DNA of 64,000 bases from JBBATK01 sp044228285 (GTDB lineage: Bacteria > Bacteroidota > Ignavibacteria > Kapaibacteriales > NICIL-2). This document shows, one piece after another, positions 17,782 to 25,706 of the stretch; positions within the stretch are counted from its first letter, which is position 1; every line of letters starts with the position of its first letter. The stretch spans positions 682,001 to 746,000 of the forward strand of contig JBGAVD010000003.1 of the NCBI GenBank assembly GCA_044228285.1, in the 5' to 3' direction. Under the pieces are notes generated by a model, which did no database searches, had not been told where the DNA came from, and saw only the letters and a program-made list of their open reading frames with translations. The translations under genes and the position numbers were made by a program.

Positions 17782-18489
17782 CTAGAACGTGTCTGAGTCG
17801 CTTGGTGCGTTGAAGATATCACCTACGTCTTCACCAGTAAGTTGGCGGTGACGAACAACTTTTGCTTCTGAGAGGAAGATCACATTCTCAGCGATGTTCG
17901 TTGCTCGATCGGCGATGCGTTCGATGTTGTGAAGGCCCACGATTAAGCGAGTGCCGCATTTGATGAGCACTGGATTCTCTTCCATGAGGCGCACAATTTC
18001 GGCGCTGATTTCTACTTCGAGTTCGTCGACGTTGTCATCGGTCGACAACACATGATGCGCAAGCTTTGCATCGTTGTTAATGAATGCATCTAAGCTGGCT
18101 TTCACCATCTTGAAGGTGTTGGTGGTAATGCGCTCAAAGCCAACTTCGTCGACGATATGTCGGATGCCGTCTTGAAAAGTAAGACGTGCAATCACCAATG
18201 CAGCGTCGCCAATACGTTCGAGCTCATTGTTGATTTTAATTGCTGCTAGAAGCAAACGTAAGTCGCTGGCAACAGGTTGTTGAAGGGCGAACAAGCGCTG
18301 AACCTGACGATCGATTTTCAAATCCAGGTTATCAACCTTGTCATCACGTTCTATGACCAGATGTGCTAAGGTTTCGTTTGTGGTGAGAAGAGCTCGAAAT
18401 GCGTACTCCACTTGTTCTTCCACGAGCGAACCCATGCGGATGAGTCGGGTACGAAGCTTGTCAAAATCGTCTTCAAAATGTCTGTGCAT
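17782..18489 (-). CDS. phoU: Phosphate signalling complex protein PhoU
   Basis: A 235-residue protein with two three-helix PhoU repeats. Each repeat has its conserved acidic motif: ERDDKVDNLDLKID (first, about residues 44-57) and STDDNVDELEVEIS (second, about 146-159); another family feature is INNELERIGDAALVIA and its partner NIERIADRATNIAENV. PhoU links PstSCAB occupancy to the PhoR kinase and limits phosphate uptake. It closes the pst operon, 128 bases after pstB. No phoR or phoB in the window. Confidence 0.96.
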   Translation of the reverse strand: MHRHFEDDFDKLRTRLIRMGSLVEEQVEYAFRALLTTNETLAHLVIERDDKVDNLDLKIDRQVQRLFALQQPVASDLRLLLAAIKINNELERIGDAALVIARLTFQDGIRHIVDEVGFERITTNTFKMVKASLDAFINNDAKLAHHVLSTDDNVDELEVEISAEIVRLMEENPVLIKCGTRLIVGLHNIERIADRATNIAENVIFLSEAKVVRHRQLTGEDVGDIFNAPSDSDTF

Positions 18490-18616
18490 GACCTAATTCC
18501 TTGGTATTCTATTGAATGGTAGCAGTGGTAACAATCAGCTACTCCGTGTATATCGACCATTTTCTCGTCCGCGTGAGGCCGGAACGGCCGCACCGCGTTG
18601 ATGAAAAATCTCCTGC

Positions 18617-19462
18617 CTACCCAAATCGACCCGTAATGTAGTCTTCTGTCTGCTTTTTGGTCGGATTCGTAAAAATCGTCCGCGTACGCGCCGCTTCCAC
18701 CAATTCTCCCATATACATGAAGGCTGTGTAGTCGCTGACGCGCGCAGCCTGCTGCATATTGTGCGTAACAATGACAATGGTGTAACTGGCTTTGAGATCG
18801 TGAATGAGCTCCTCGATTTTTGCTGTTGCAATGGGATCTAACGCGCTTGTTGGTTCGTCCATGAGCAGAATCTCAGGTTCGACTGCCATGGCGCGGGCAA
18901 TGCAGAGACGTTGTTGTTGTCCACCGGAGAGCGACATCGCAGGCTCTTTCAAGCGATCTTTCACTTCATCCCAGAGTGCTGCTTTTTGCAAGGACTCTTC
19001 GGCGACTTCTTTCAGCAAACTACTCTTACGAACGCCATTAAAGCGCAAACCCGCCACGGCATTTTCAAAAATGCTCATGGTTGGAAAAGGATTGGGTTTT
19101 TGGAACACCATACCGATTCGACGACGAACCTGCACCGCGTCCATCTTCATCACATCTTCTCCATCGAGCTGAATATCACCGACAACTTTAGCGCCCGGAA
19201 CGATGTCGTGCATACGGTTGAGAGCACGCAACAACGTGGACTTACCGCAGCCTGAAGGTCCAATAATGGCCGTTGCACGGTTGTCCTGAAAACTCATGTT
19301 GATGTTGCGAATAGCATAGTTCCCATTGAAGATGACGCCGAGACCACGCACGTTCAATCGGTCCACACTGTTTTCTGTTTCAGCATGATGATGATCGCCG
19401 CTTAACACGGGCTTGGATACCAGCGGTGCTGCTACCTGGCTCTGTTGCTGTTCTTCTGTCAT
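18617..19462 (-). CDS. pstB: Phosphate ABC transporter ATP-binding protein PstB
   Basis: About 281 residues. Walker A GPSGCGKST at about 68-76, signature LSGGQQQRLCIARA, Walker B ILLMDEPTSALDP, and the H-loop in VIVTHNMQQAARVSD, all intact; the C-terminus FTNPTKKQTEDYITGRFG is typical of PstB. Energises phosphate import through PstA/PstC. The ATG at 19462 is chosen over a TTG at 19477 because CGGAG sits eight bases upstream. The N-terminal 35 residues, with a His run (DHHHAE), precede the usual PstB start and are variable in the family. Downstream of pstA by 120 bases. Confidence 0.97.
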   Translation of the reverse strand: MTEEQQQSQVAAPLVSKPVLSGDHHHAETENSVDRLNVRGLGVIFNGNYAIRNINMSFQDNRATAIIGPSGCGKSTLLRALNRMHDIVPGAKVVGDIQLDGEDVMKMDAVQVRRRIGMVFQKPNPFPTMSIFENAVAGLRFNGVRKSSLLKEVAEESLQKAALWDEVKDRLKEPAMSLSGGQQQRLCIARAMAVEPEILLMDEPTSALDPIATAKIEELIHDLKASYTIVIVTHNMQQAARVSDYTAFMYMGELVEAARTRTIFTNPTKKQTEDYITGRFG

Positions 19463-19582
19463 GCTATTTCTCCGCAAGCCAAATGTGACATGTTTAGACC
19501 TTCAAAAACAAAATACTCAATCCTGCTTCGATCAACGCGTGAGAGTGTTACAAAACGCTCGCGCTGCCAGACAGGAAAACTC

Positions 19583-20455
19583 TTACTGTTGAACGGTGAA
19601 CTTACCGCCGCTCACCAAACGCACAACAACACTGAGAACAAACACGATAACAATCAGCACGGTCGCACCTGCCCAAGCCTGCGCATGCCAATCATCGTAG
19701 GGCGATGTTGCATAGGTATAGATCTGTACTGGCAACGATGCTATTGGTTGATCTAGTGAGGTGTGCCAGAAACGATTGTTCAATGCTGTAAAGAGCAATG
19801 GTGCTGTTTCGCCAGCAGCACGTGCAACGGCAAGCATAACTGCTGTGACAATTCCCTTTGCGGCTGCGCTGAGAACGATACGTGTATTCACAATCCAACG
19901 AGGTGCGCCCAGTGCTAGACCAGCTTCACGCAAGGTCAGTGGCACAAGCTTTAATAATTCTTCTGTTGTTTTCGTAATCGTTGGTACCATCAGCACCGCC
20001 AAAGCGACCGCACCTGCATAAGCGGAGAAGCGTCCCATTGGCTTCACCACAAGTGCGTAGGCAAAAATGCCAATGATGATGGAGGGCAAACCGCTCATGA
20101 CTTCTGTGAGAAAGCGAACGATCGATGCGAATTTGTTGGTACCGTATTCTGCCAAGTAGATACCGGAAAGCAAACCGATAGGTACAGCAATCATAGCCGA
20201 CATACCCATCATAATCAAGGTACCTACAATTGCGTTTGCCATCCCGCCACCTGTTTCTCCTACGGGCTTTGGAAGCTTCGTAAAGAAGTCAAGGTTCAAG
20301 GCACTGATGCCTTCGCGAACGGTATAGAACAGAATAAGAGCCAGAGGAATGAGTGCCAGTACCACGCAGAGAGCACACAGGCCGATCATGACTTTATTGA
20401 AAATATTACGTCGCCGTATAGCAGACTGCTTAAAAAGTAATCGACGTTGGCTCAT
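19583..20455 (-). CDS. pstA: Phosphate ABC transporter permease PstA
   Basis: A 290-residue inner-membrane permease with about six helices. Family segments: LDFFTKLPKPVGETGGGMANAIVGT near residue 60, the SGIYLAEYG loop, GLPSIIIGIFAYALVV, and the EAA loop LREAGLALGAPRWIVN, which contacts PstB. The start overlaps pstC by four bases (ATGA), so synthesis is coupled. With PstC it forms the membrane channel for phosphate. Confidence 0.96.
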   Translation of the reverse strand: MSQRRLLFKQSAIRRRNIFNKVMIGLCALCVVLALIPLALILFYTVREGISALNLDFFTKLPKPVGETGGGMANAIVGTLIMMGMSAMIAVPIGLLSGIYLAEYGTNKFASIVRFLTEVMSGLPSIIIGIFAYALVVKPMGRFSAYAGAVALAVLMVPTITKTTEELLKLVPLTLREAGLALGAPRWIVNTRIVLSAAAKGIVTAVMLAVARAAGETAPLLFTALNNRFWHTSLDQPIASLPVQIYTYATSPYDDWHAQAWAGATVLIVIVFVLSVVVRLVSGGKFTVQQ

Positions 20456-21456
20456 TGGCGTCCTCCCGCAATTTTCTTACGCGCTACGCTCCATACGAGA
20501 ACGCGCGCTAATGTGTTGACGATAAAGGTTGTGAGGAGCAGGACCAGACCTACTTCAATCAATGCAGAAACGTAAGTATCTGACGTTGCTTCGTTAAACT
20601 CATTCGCAATCACCGATGCCATGGTATAGCCAGGCTGGAAGAGACTTGCTGTTATCTGCGGGGAGTTTCCAATGACGAGGGTAACGGCCATCGTTTCGCC
20701 CAGAGCACGACCCAATCCCAAAATCACTGCACCAAGAATACCCCAACGTGCGTTCGCAACCACAATCATGATGGATTCCCACTTGGTGCTACCCAAAGCT
20801 AAAGCAGCTTCACGCTGCGACATTGGAATAGCTAACATCACATCGCGCGAGATGCTGGTGATGATAGGCAGAATCATAACAATCAAAATGCAGGAAGCAG
20901 CAAACATGTTCGGTCCAACCACTGGTGCTGCAAACAAGGGGATAAAAGTGCCTAAGGCATTCGAAACAGGAATCGATACGTGTTCTTGCAAGAAGGGAAC
21001 CATCACAAAGACACCCCAAACACCGTAGACGATACTTGGAATGGCGGCAAGTGTTTCCACAAGGAAGGATAGCACAGTGCGCATGGTTTGTCCGGAAACT
21101 TCCACGAGGAAAATGGCAATTCCCAAACTCAGGGGTAGCGCCATTGCTAAGCCACAAAGAGAGGAAATGATTGTACCATAGAGGAAGGGAGCTGCACCAT
21201 AGACTTCGTTAACAGGGTCCCACGTCTTGGAGGTTAAGAAGCCAGTACCAAATGTACTAATGGTTGAACTGGAACTGACAACAAGTTCCCAGATCAATCC
21301 GGCAATGACCAAAACGATCAGGATTGCAGCGGCAGCACAAAAGGCGTAAAAGACCCCGTCGCCAATCTGGGTCTTCACTTTCGTGATGATCGAACGTATT
21401 TCCCGGGTTCGGTGTTGCGAATCGGGATTTGCGGACAATGCCGGAGAAGTATCCAT
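20452..21456 (-). CDS. pstC: Phosphate ABC transporter permease PstC
   Basis: A 334-residue permease with six helices and a charged N-terminal extension of about 30 residues. Diagnostic parts: the FLTSKTWDPVNEVYGAAPFL periplasmic loop, the AIFLVEVSG motif, LVETLAAIPSIVYGVWGVFV, and the EAA loop QREAALALGSTKWESI. First gene of pstC-pstA-pstB-phoU. The substrate-binding protein PstS is not upstream, where it is usually found; the next gene is a divergent cytochrome, so pstS must lie elsewhere. The 257 bases before the start should hold the promoter; no classical Pho box was recognised. Confidence 0.96.
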   Translation of the reverse strand: MDTSPALSANPDSQHRTREIRSIITKVKTQIGDGVFYAFCAAAAILIVLVIAGLIWELVVSSSSTISTFGTGFLTSKTWDPVNEVYGAAPFLYGTIISSLCGLAMALPLSLGIAIFLVEVSGQTMRTVLSFLVETLAAIPSIVYGVWGVFVMVPFLQEHVSIPVSNALGTFIPLFAAPVVGPNMFAASCILIVMILPIITSISRDVMLAIPMSQREAALALGSTKWESIMIVVANARWGILGAVILGLGRALGETMAVTLVIGNSPQITASLFQPGYTMASVIANEFNEATSDTYVSALIEVGLVLLLTTFIVNTLARVLVWSVARKKIAGGRQ

Positions 21457-21713
21457 AGAAGACGCAATTTACTGAATGTTCGGCTGCGAGAAGAGCTGAG
21501 AAATCTTGTTATAGAATCGTAACGTGAACGCGTTTTTGTGGTTGTTGTTCATATACAGACGCGTGTTACAGTCGCTATGGTACATGGACTCAGGATATGA
21601 GCCAGAGCAAGAAGGCTTATTCTCGAAAAAAAGAGCCAAAAACGTGAAACCAAATGTCGGCCACTGCTATATTGCTGAAGTATCCATGTTCACCTATTCT
21701 TCATTCTTTGCCT

Positions 21714-22610
21714 ATGAAACGTCTTTTACTTCTTGTTCTGCTCGTCATTCCAGCAGTTTTGCCTCTTGAGAGCTTCATCGAAAAACCCTCAGATGAGATC
21801 ATTGCAGCTGACACTCTGTGCTTCAGCCGCGACATTCTCCCTATCTATAATTCCAACTGTGCAATGAGCGGATGTCATGACGCTGTATCGCGTCGCGGCA
21901 ATTACAACCTCACAACCTACGCTGGCATTATGAGGGGAATCAAGGCTGGTAGTCCAAGTGCTAGTAACGCATACAAGATTATCAACGTTAGTATGCCAGA
22001 AGCCCCTTGGAAAAGAGTACCTGACTCTCTGAAAACCCGTATCGCTACCTGGATTACAGCTGGTGCCAAGAACGACGCTTGTACTACTTCAAGTTGCGAC
22101 ACTGCCAACGTGACCTATCTCAAGGATATTAAGCCTATTCTTCAAGTGAACTGCGTTGGATGTCACCAAACAAACAGCGCTGGCGGTGGTTTCAAGATGG
22201 ATGTTGATGCTGTGAACGATGCAAATAAGATGACGATCTATCAGTCAGCTGCTCACATCATTACACCAATGCCTCGCAACATCGCACAACTCGATGAGTG
22301 TCAGATCGCAAAGCTCCGCGTCTGGGCAACCAAGACTGATGCCGTTGCGAATGATGCAAACAGCGACCAAAACTTCCGCATCGTTCAACATGATGGAGAA
22401 GAAATACTTCGCTTCCAATTGGACCACGCTGCTACTGCTACTATCACCCTCAGCGCAGCTGATGGTCGTACAGTCATGAGCATTCCAAGCACGAACTATA
22501 ACGCAGGCTTCAATGAACTTCGCCTGAATAGCGCACAACTCAACCATGGACTCTACTTCGTACGCTACGTTAGCGGTACAACCGTTCGCTCGTTGAAGTT
22601 CTTGCGCTAA
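21714..22610 (+). CDS. Secreted c-type cytochrome with T9SS sorting domain
   Basis: About 298 residues from the ATG at 21714, which begins a clear signal peptide (MKRLLLLVLLVIPAVLPLES); an upstream in-frame ATG at 21654 would bury it. Two haem sites: CAMSGCH at 49-55, a CX4CH form typical of planctomycete-type cytochrome domains, and CVGCH at 147-151. Each lies after a DI.PI. motif (RDILPIYNSNC, KDIKPILQVNC), which marks an internal duplication. The last ~75 residues form a T9SS type A sorting domain (TATITLSAADGRTVM.. GLYFVRYVSG). It is likely delivered to the cell surface as an electron-transfer or haem protein; the partner is unknown. A strong terminator follows. Confidence 0.88.
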   Translation: MKRLLLLVLLVIPAVLPLESFIEKPSDEIIAADTLCFSRDILPIYNSNCAMSGCHDAVSRRGNYNLTTYAGIMRGIKAGSPSASNAYKIINVSMPEAPWKRVPDSLKTRIATWITAGAKNDACTTSSCDTANVTYLKDIKPILQVNCVGCHQTNSAGGGFKMDVDAVNDANKMTIYQSAAHIITPMPRNIAQLDECQIAKLRVWATKTDAVANDANSDQNFRIVQHDGEEILRFQLDHAATATITLSAADGRTVMSIPSTNYNAGFNELRLNSAQLNHGLYFVRYVSGTTVRSLKFLR

Positions 22611-22658
22611 GACCTTCGGCAGTATTGTTCAGTCTATCGTTCGAGAGATTTTTTGTTT

Positions 22659-22691
22659 AGACCTCATGCTTCGCATGAGGTCTTTTTTTTT
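22659..22691 (+). terminator. Rho-independent terminator after the cytochrome gene
   Basis: A perfect 10-bp stem (AGACCTCATG with CATGAGGTCT), five-base loop containing TTCG, followed by nine T residues. It lies 48 bases after the stop codon. It is the clearest intrinsic terminator in the window. Confidence 0.92.
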
Positions 22692-22751
22692 GGGGTGGGG
22701 CGAAGGAAATCGCGCTTAACAGACCTGGGTATGACCAACGGTGCTAGAAAA

Positions 22752-22922
22752 ACCAACAGAACCGTATATGACTAACAGACCCATGCTTGACCAACAGAAC
22801 CATATACGACCAGCAGACCCATATTTGACCAACAGAACCATGTTTGACCTACAACCCCATATATAACCAACAACCCCATATATGACCAACAACCCCATAC
22901 ATGACCAACCGCCCCACATATG
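22752..22922. repeat. 19-bp tandem repeat array (nine units)
   Basis: Nine consecutive 19-base units, each starting with AC(C/T)(A/T)(A/G)C; typical unit ACCAACAGACCCATATTTG. Units start at 22752 and every 19 bases to 22904; the divergence among units is mainly in the last eight positions. A tenth, truncated unit leads into the next repeat. There are no spacers, so it is not a CRISPR. A related 19-base unit occurs in the opposite orientation at 23263-23338. Confidence 0.9.
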
Positions 22923-22930
22923 TTCAACAG

Positions 22931-23455
22931 CACCGAGCCTTGCTCGGGGCTGCCCTGAGATAATACGCCCTTTCAGGGTTTTCAATTCGTGCTCATGGAA
23001 ACATTGCCTACCAAGAAATCTGTGCAGAGATGCCTTAACGCCAGATTCCGTAGAGCCCCGAAGGGGTGAATTTGCTCAGGGCAGCCCCGAGCAACGCTCG
23101 GGGCTGTTGGACACGTTAGGGGTTGCCCTGAGATAATACGCCCTTTCAGGGCTCTCAATTCGTGATCATGGCTCATTGAGACATCGAATCGGTGCATGGA
23201 TACCTCAATGCTGGATAACGTAGAGACCCTACTATGTTCAACAGCCCCGAGCGTTGCTCGGGGCTGTTGGACACGCTCGGGGCTGTTGGACACACTCGGG
23301 GCTGTTGGACACACTCGGTGTTGTTGGACACGTTTGGGGCTGCCCTGAGATAACACATCCTTTCAGGGTTCGCAATACGTGATCATGTTCATGGGAGCAT
23401 TGGCCAAAATGAAATCGGTGCAGGGTTATCTGAATGCCGATACCGTAGAGCCCAC
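22931..23455. repeat. Three copies of a ~170-bp dispersed repeat with GC-rich hairpins
   Basis: Each copy begins CTGCCCTGAGATAA.AC with the CCCTGA starting near 22953, 23125 and 23343, runs through CCTTTCAGGG (which pairs back to CCCTGA), then a conserved TTCG or ACGTGATCATG segment, ATCGGTGCA, and GCCGATACCGTAGAGCCC near the end. GC-rich palindromes such as CCCCGAGC..GCTCGGGG separate copies. Minus-strand frames across it (LKGRIISGQP) are repeat translations. No transposase is present, so this is a non-autonomous family of unknown mobility. Confidence 0.85.
23263..23338. repeat. 19-bp tandem repeat array, inverted orientation (four units)
   Basis: Four units of 19 bases (GCTGTTGGACACACTCGGG type) starting at 23263, 23282, 23301 and 23320. 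Read on the minus strand the units contain CCAACAGCCCCGAG, which matches the CCAACAG.CCC core of the nine-unit array at 22752, so the two arrays are the same family in opposite orientation. Confidence 0.88.
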
Positions 23456-23507
23456 ATTTGTTCAACAGCTCCGAGCAAGGCTCGGGGCTGTTAGACATGC
23501 CAACCCG

Positions 23508-25706
23508 CTACGGATTCTCCACCGGAGTCTCCACAACAATATTCACCGTTCTGTTATACATACGCCCTTCAGGGAAGTTGTTGTCGTACAACTCTTGTTC
23601 TTTACCGTACCCTTTGGCAGTACTTGATGGAAGGTTCAGGGCTTTGGCTGTGAACTCAGCGCGCTTTGTACTCAGCGCCATGTTGTATTCAGCCGATCCA
23701 CTTCGGTCGGTGTGGCCGCTAATGATGAAGGTTGAGCTTGGCGTGGAGTGCTCACGAATGTATTTCAACATCGAGAGATGTGAAGCCGTGTGCGTGTAGG
23801 TTCCAAACTCATAGAGAATGAGTGAATACTTGTCAACGTACTTGTCGTTAATCTTCTCACGATCCTGACGCATGAGCATTTCTACAGGAAATGTTTGACT
23901 AATGCGACGTCCAGTATCAAGTTTGTCATGTACATCAAACTGTATGCGTATGTCGCGTAGATCACGTGGTGCGCGCGACAAATCCTTGTTGATATCCCAT
24001 TGCAAGTGAGCGTCTGGCATACCATTGCCCTTCATGGCAACGAACACACTATCGTTCAACACTGAGCGTACGCTCCAATCTTTCACTCCAACGGAACTCT
24101 TCACGGTTGGATAGAAATGTAAGGAGCTGACGTGTTGTGCGCGTAGCGCTGTATCGAGGAGAATAACATTGCGGAGAATTTCTGGATCGGAGGAAGTCAT
24201 TTCTACACGACGATTCTCGTCGATACCATCTTGACTCTTCGCACTCGATGGTACTGGCGGCAAATTCTGCGCTTTGACTTTGAGTCGGCTTGCATCAATA
24301 GCCCAGGTCTTCTCAAAGTAGTCGCGAACACGTTCAGCACGTGCTTTCGACAACGCAGTGTTGCTCTTCTCAAGTCCTAAGTCTTGATTGCATCCGGTGA
24401 AGGTCAAGACAGCTTTAGGGTTCTCCTGCATCCGACGTCCGATGATGTTCAAGACCTGACGATAGATATCCAATGCGGAACTCTTGCGAAGATTGTTGAT
24501 GGCAAAGGATGGGGTCTCATCGGCCGACAACAAATTGTATCGTTGTGGTATGCTATCGCTATTCTCTTCAAAGAACACATACGGAAGCAAGGGCTGAATG
24601 GAGGAACCTACGACCTCTTCCACCTTAACCGTCACGATATCCTTCTCTTCGCCATCGGAATCTGATGCCTTGAGCTTCATGGCAGCATCGAGGTAGTACG
24701 GACGTTTCTCTGGCAAGGTCTTGACATAGTCTTGCCAAATCTCTGTGAGCTCGGTGATCGTGTTATAGCCAGACTCAATTTCTTGTACTGCTACGGAATC
24801 ATGCTTGAGTTCTATGAGAACGGAAGTGATATCGTACGACTTCTCGATCGTTGTATCGCGATGAATGATGGTATCATAACGCATGATCGGTGGTTCTGTG
24901 GGATTGTAGCGCAAACTCACTCCTGCTTGAAGTGCATGGATGCGCCACTCTACGTCTTGACTTACGCGTGGAAGGAGCCAGGTGTAGTTTAACTCTGGAG
25001 ACGCTATGAGTGTTTTCTTTTTGTTGAGAGGCACATCCATACGCACTCCTACACGAGCCATCAAATAGAGACTCATAGCCTTCGGGATCTCTTGCGCGTC
25101 AAAAGCATTGCGTGTACGCAAGCCCGTGTTGAAGATTCCTGATTGGTCTGGCGCTAACTGCTCGATCTGATCGAACTGCGTACGCAGACTGCTACAGATA
25201 GGCAGAGAAGCCTGCAACCAGATACCTTGGCCAAAAGTGTATAACACCTGAGGTTCAAGATGCAGATTCGTGATGTGCGCCGTGATGCGATGGTCGATGC
25301 GAGCTTGCTCGACACCAGTACTGGTGGTGATGGTTGTAAGCGAGTCTTGCTCTCGAGCAGTCATCGTTCCACCCATACTTTCAAAACCTCCGCGAATTGC
25401 TGCAGATACCGAGTTCGTCAGACGGTACTCAACGAACAAACCAAGATTGACACCGCTTCCTGTTCCACTCTCGAAGTGAGGACAACAGTTCGGATATCCT
25501 GGGATCTTTTGAAAGTTCGTGTTGTGACTGAGTTGTGAGTAGAGAGCACTCACACCAAAGCTATAGGGCACGTGCGGTTTCTCGCTTTGGGCGCGCAAGA
25601 GCGAGCTAGCTATCACCGCCACAATGCTGAAGCGTAGAATTGTGCCGAGGAGCTGTCGGACGACAGATCGAGTGGCAACAGCACGGTTATCACGAACTAC
25701 GGTCAT
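23508..25706 (-). CDS. OmpA family outer-membrane protein with two OmpA-like domains
   Basis: A 732-residue exported protein. A 40-residue N-terminus holds a signal peptide (ILRFSIVAVIASSLLRAQ), then a predicted beta-barrel region (about 45-270; alternating strands such as YSFGVSALYSQLSH). A linker with several beta-rich modules follows. The first OmpA-C-like domain lies near 440-540 (TFTGCNQDLGLEKSNTALSKARAERV .. DENRRVEM) and the second at 640-725 (FIISGHTDRSGSAEYNMALSTKRAE .. YNRTVNIVVE); both look able to bind peptidoglycan. The ATG overlaps the stop of the giant 2424-residue protein (ATGA), so the two are made together, which suggests that they form one envelope assembly. Confidence 0.9.
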   Translation of the reverse strand: MTVVRDNRAVATRSVVRQLLGTILRFSIVAVIASSLLRAQSEKPHVPYSFGVSALYSQLSHNTNFQKIPGYPNCCPHFESGTGSGVNLGLFVEYRLTNSVSAAIRGGFESMGGTMTAREQDSLTTITTSTGVEQARIDHRITAHITNLHLEPQVLYTFGQGIWLQASLPICSSLRTQFDQIEQLAPDQSGIFNTGLRTRNAFDAQEIPKAMSLYLMARVGVRMDVPLNKKKTLIASPELNYTWLLPRVSQDVEWRIHALQAGVSLRYNPTEPPIMRYDTIIHRDTTIEKSYDITSVLIELKHDSVAVQEIESGYNTITELTEIWQDYVKTLPEKRPYYLDAAMKLKASDSDGEEKDIVTVKVEEVVGSSIQPLLPYVFFEENSDSIPQRYNLLSADETPSFAINNLRKSSALDIYRQVLNIIGRRMQENPKAVLTFTGCNQDLGLEKSNTALSKARAERVRDYFEKTWAIDASRLKVKAQNLPPVPSSAKSQDGIDENRRVEMTSSDPEILRNVILLDTALRAQHVSSLHFYPTVKSSVGVKDWSVRSVLNDSVFVAMKGNGMPDAHLQWDINKDLSRAPRDLRDIRIQFDVHDKLDTGRRISQTFPVEMLMRQDREKINDKYVDKYSLILYEFGTYTHTASHLSMLKYIREHSTPSSTFIISGHTDRSGSAEYNMALSTKRAEFTAKALNLPSSTAKGYGKEQELYDNNFPEGRMYNRTVNIVVETPVENP

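Noticed and set aside
22752..22922. Possible CRISPR array
   Set aside because: The 19-base units are directly adjacent without spacers, diverge from one another, and no cas gene is nearby.
22716..23498. Minus-strand frames such as LKGRIISGQP proteins
   Set aside because: They follow the dispersed ~170-bp repeat, not a gene; they break up and overlap in several frames.
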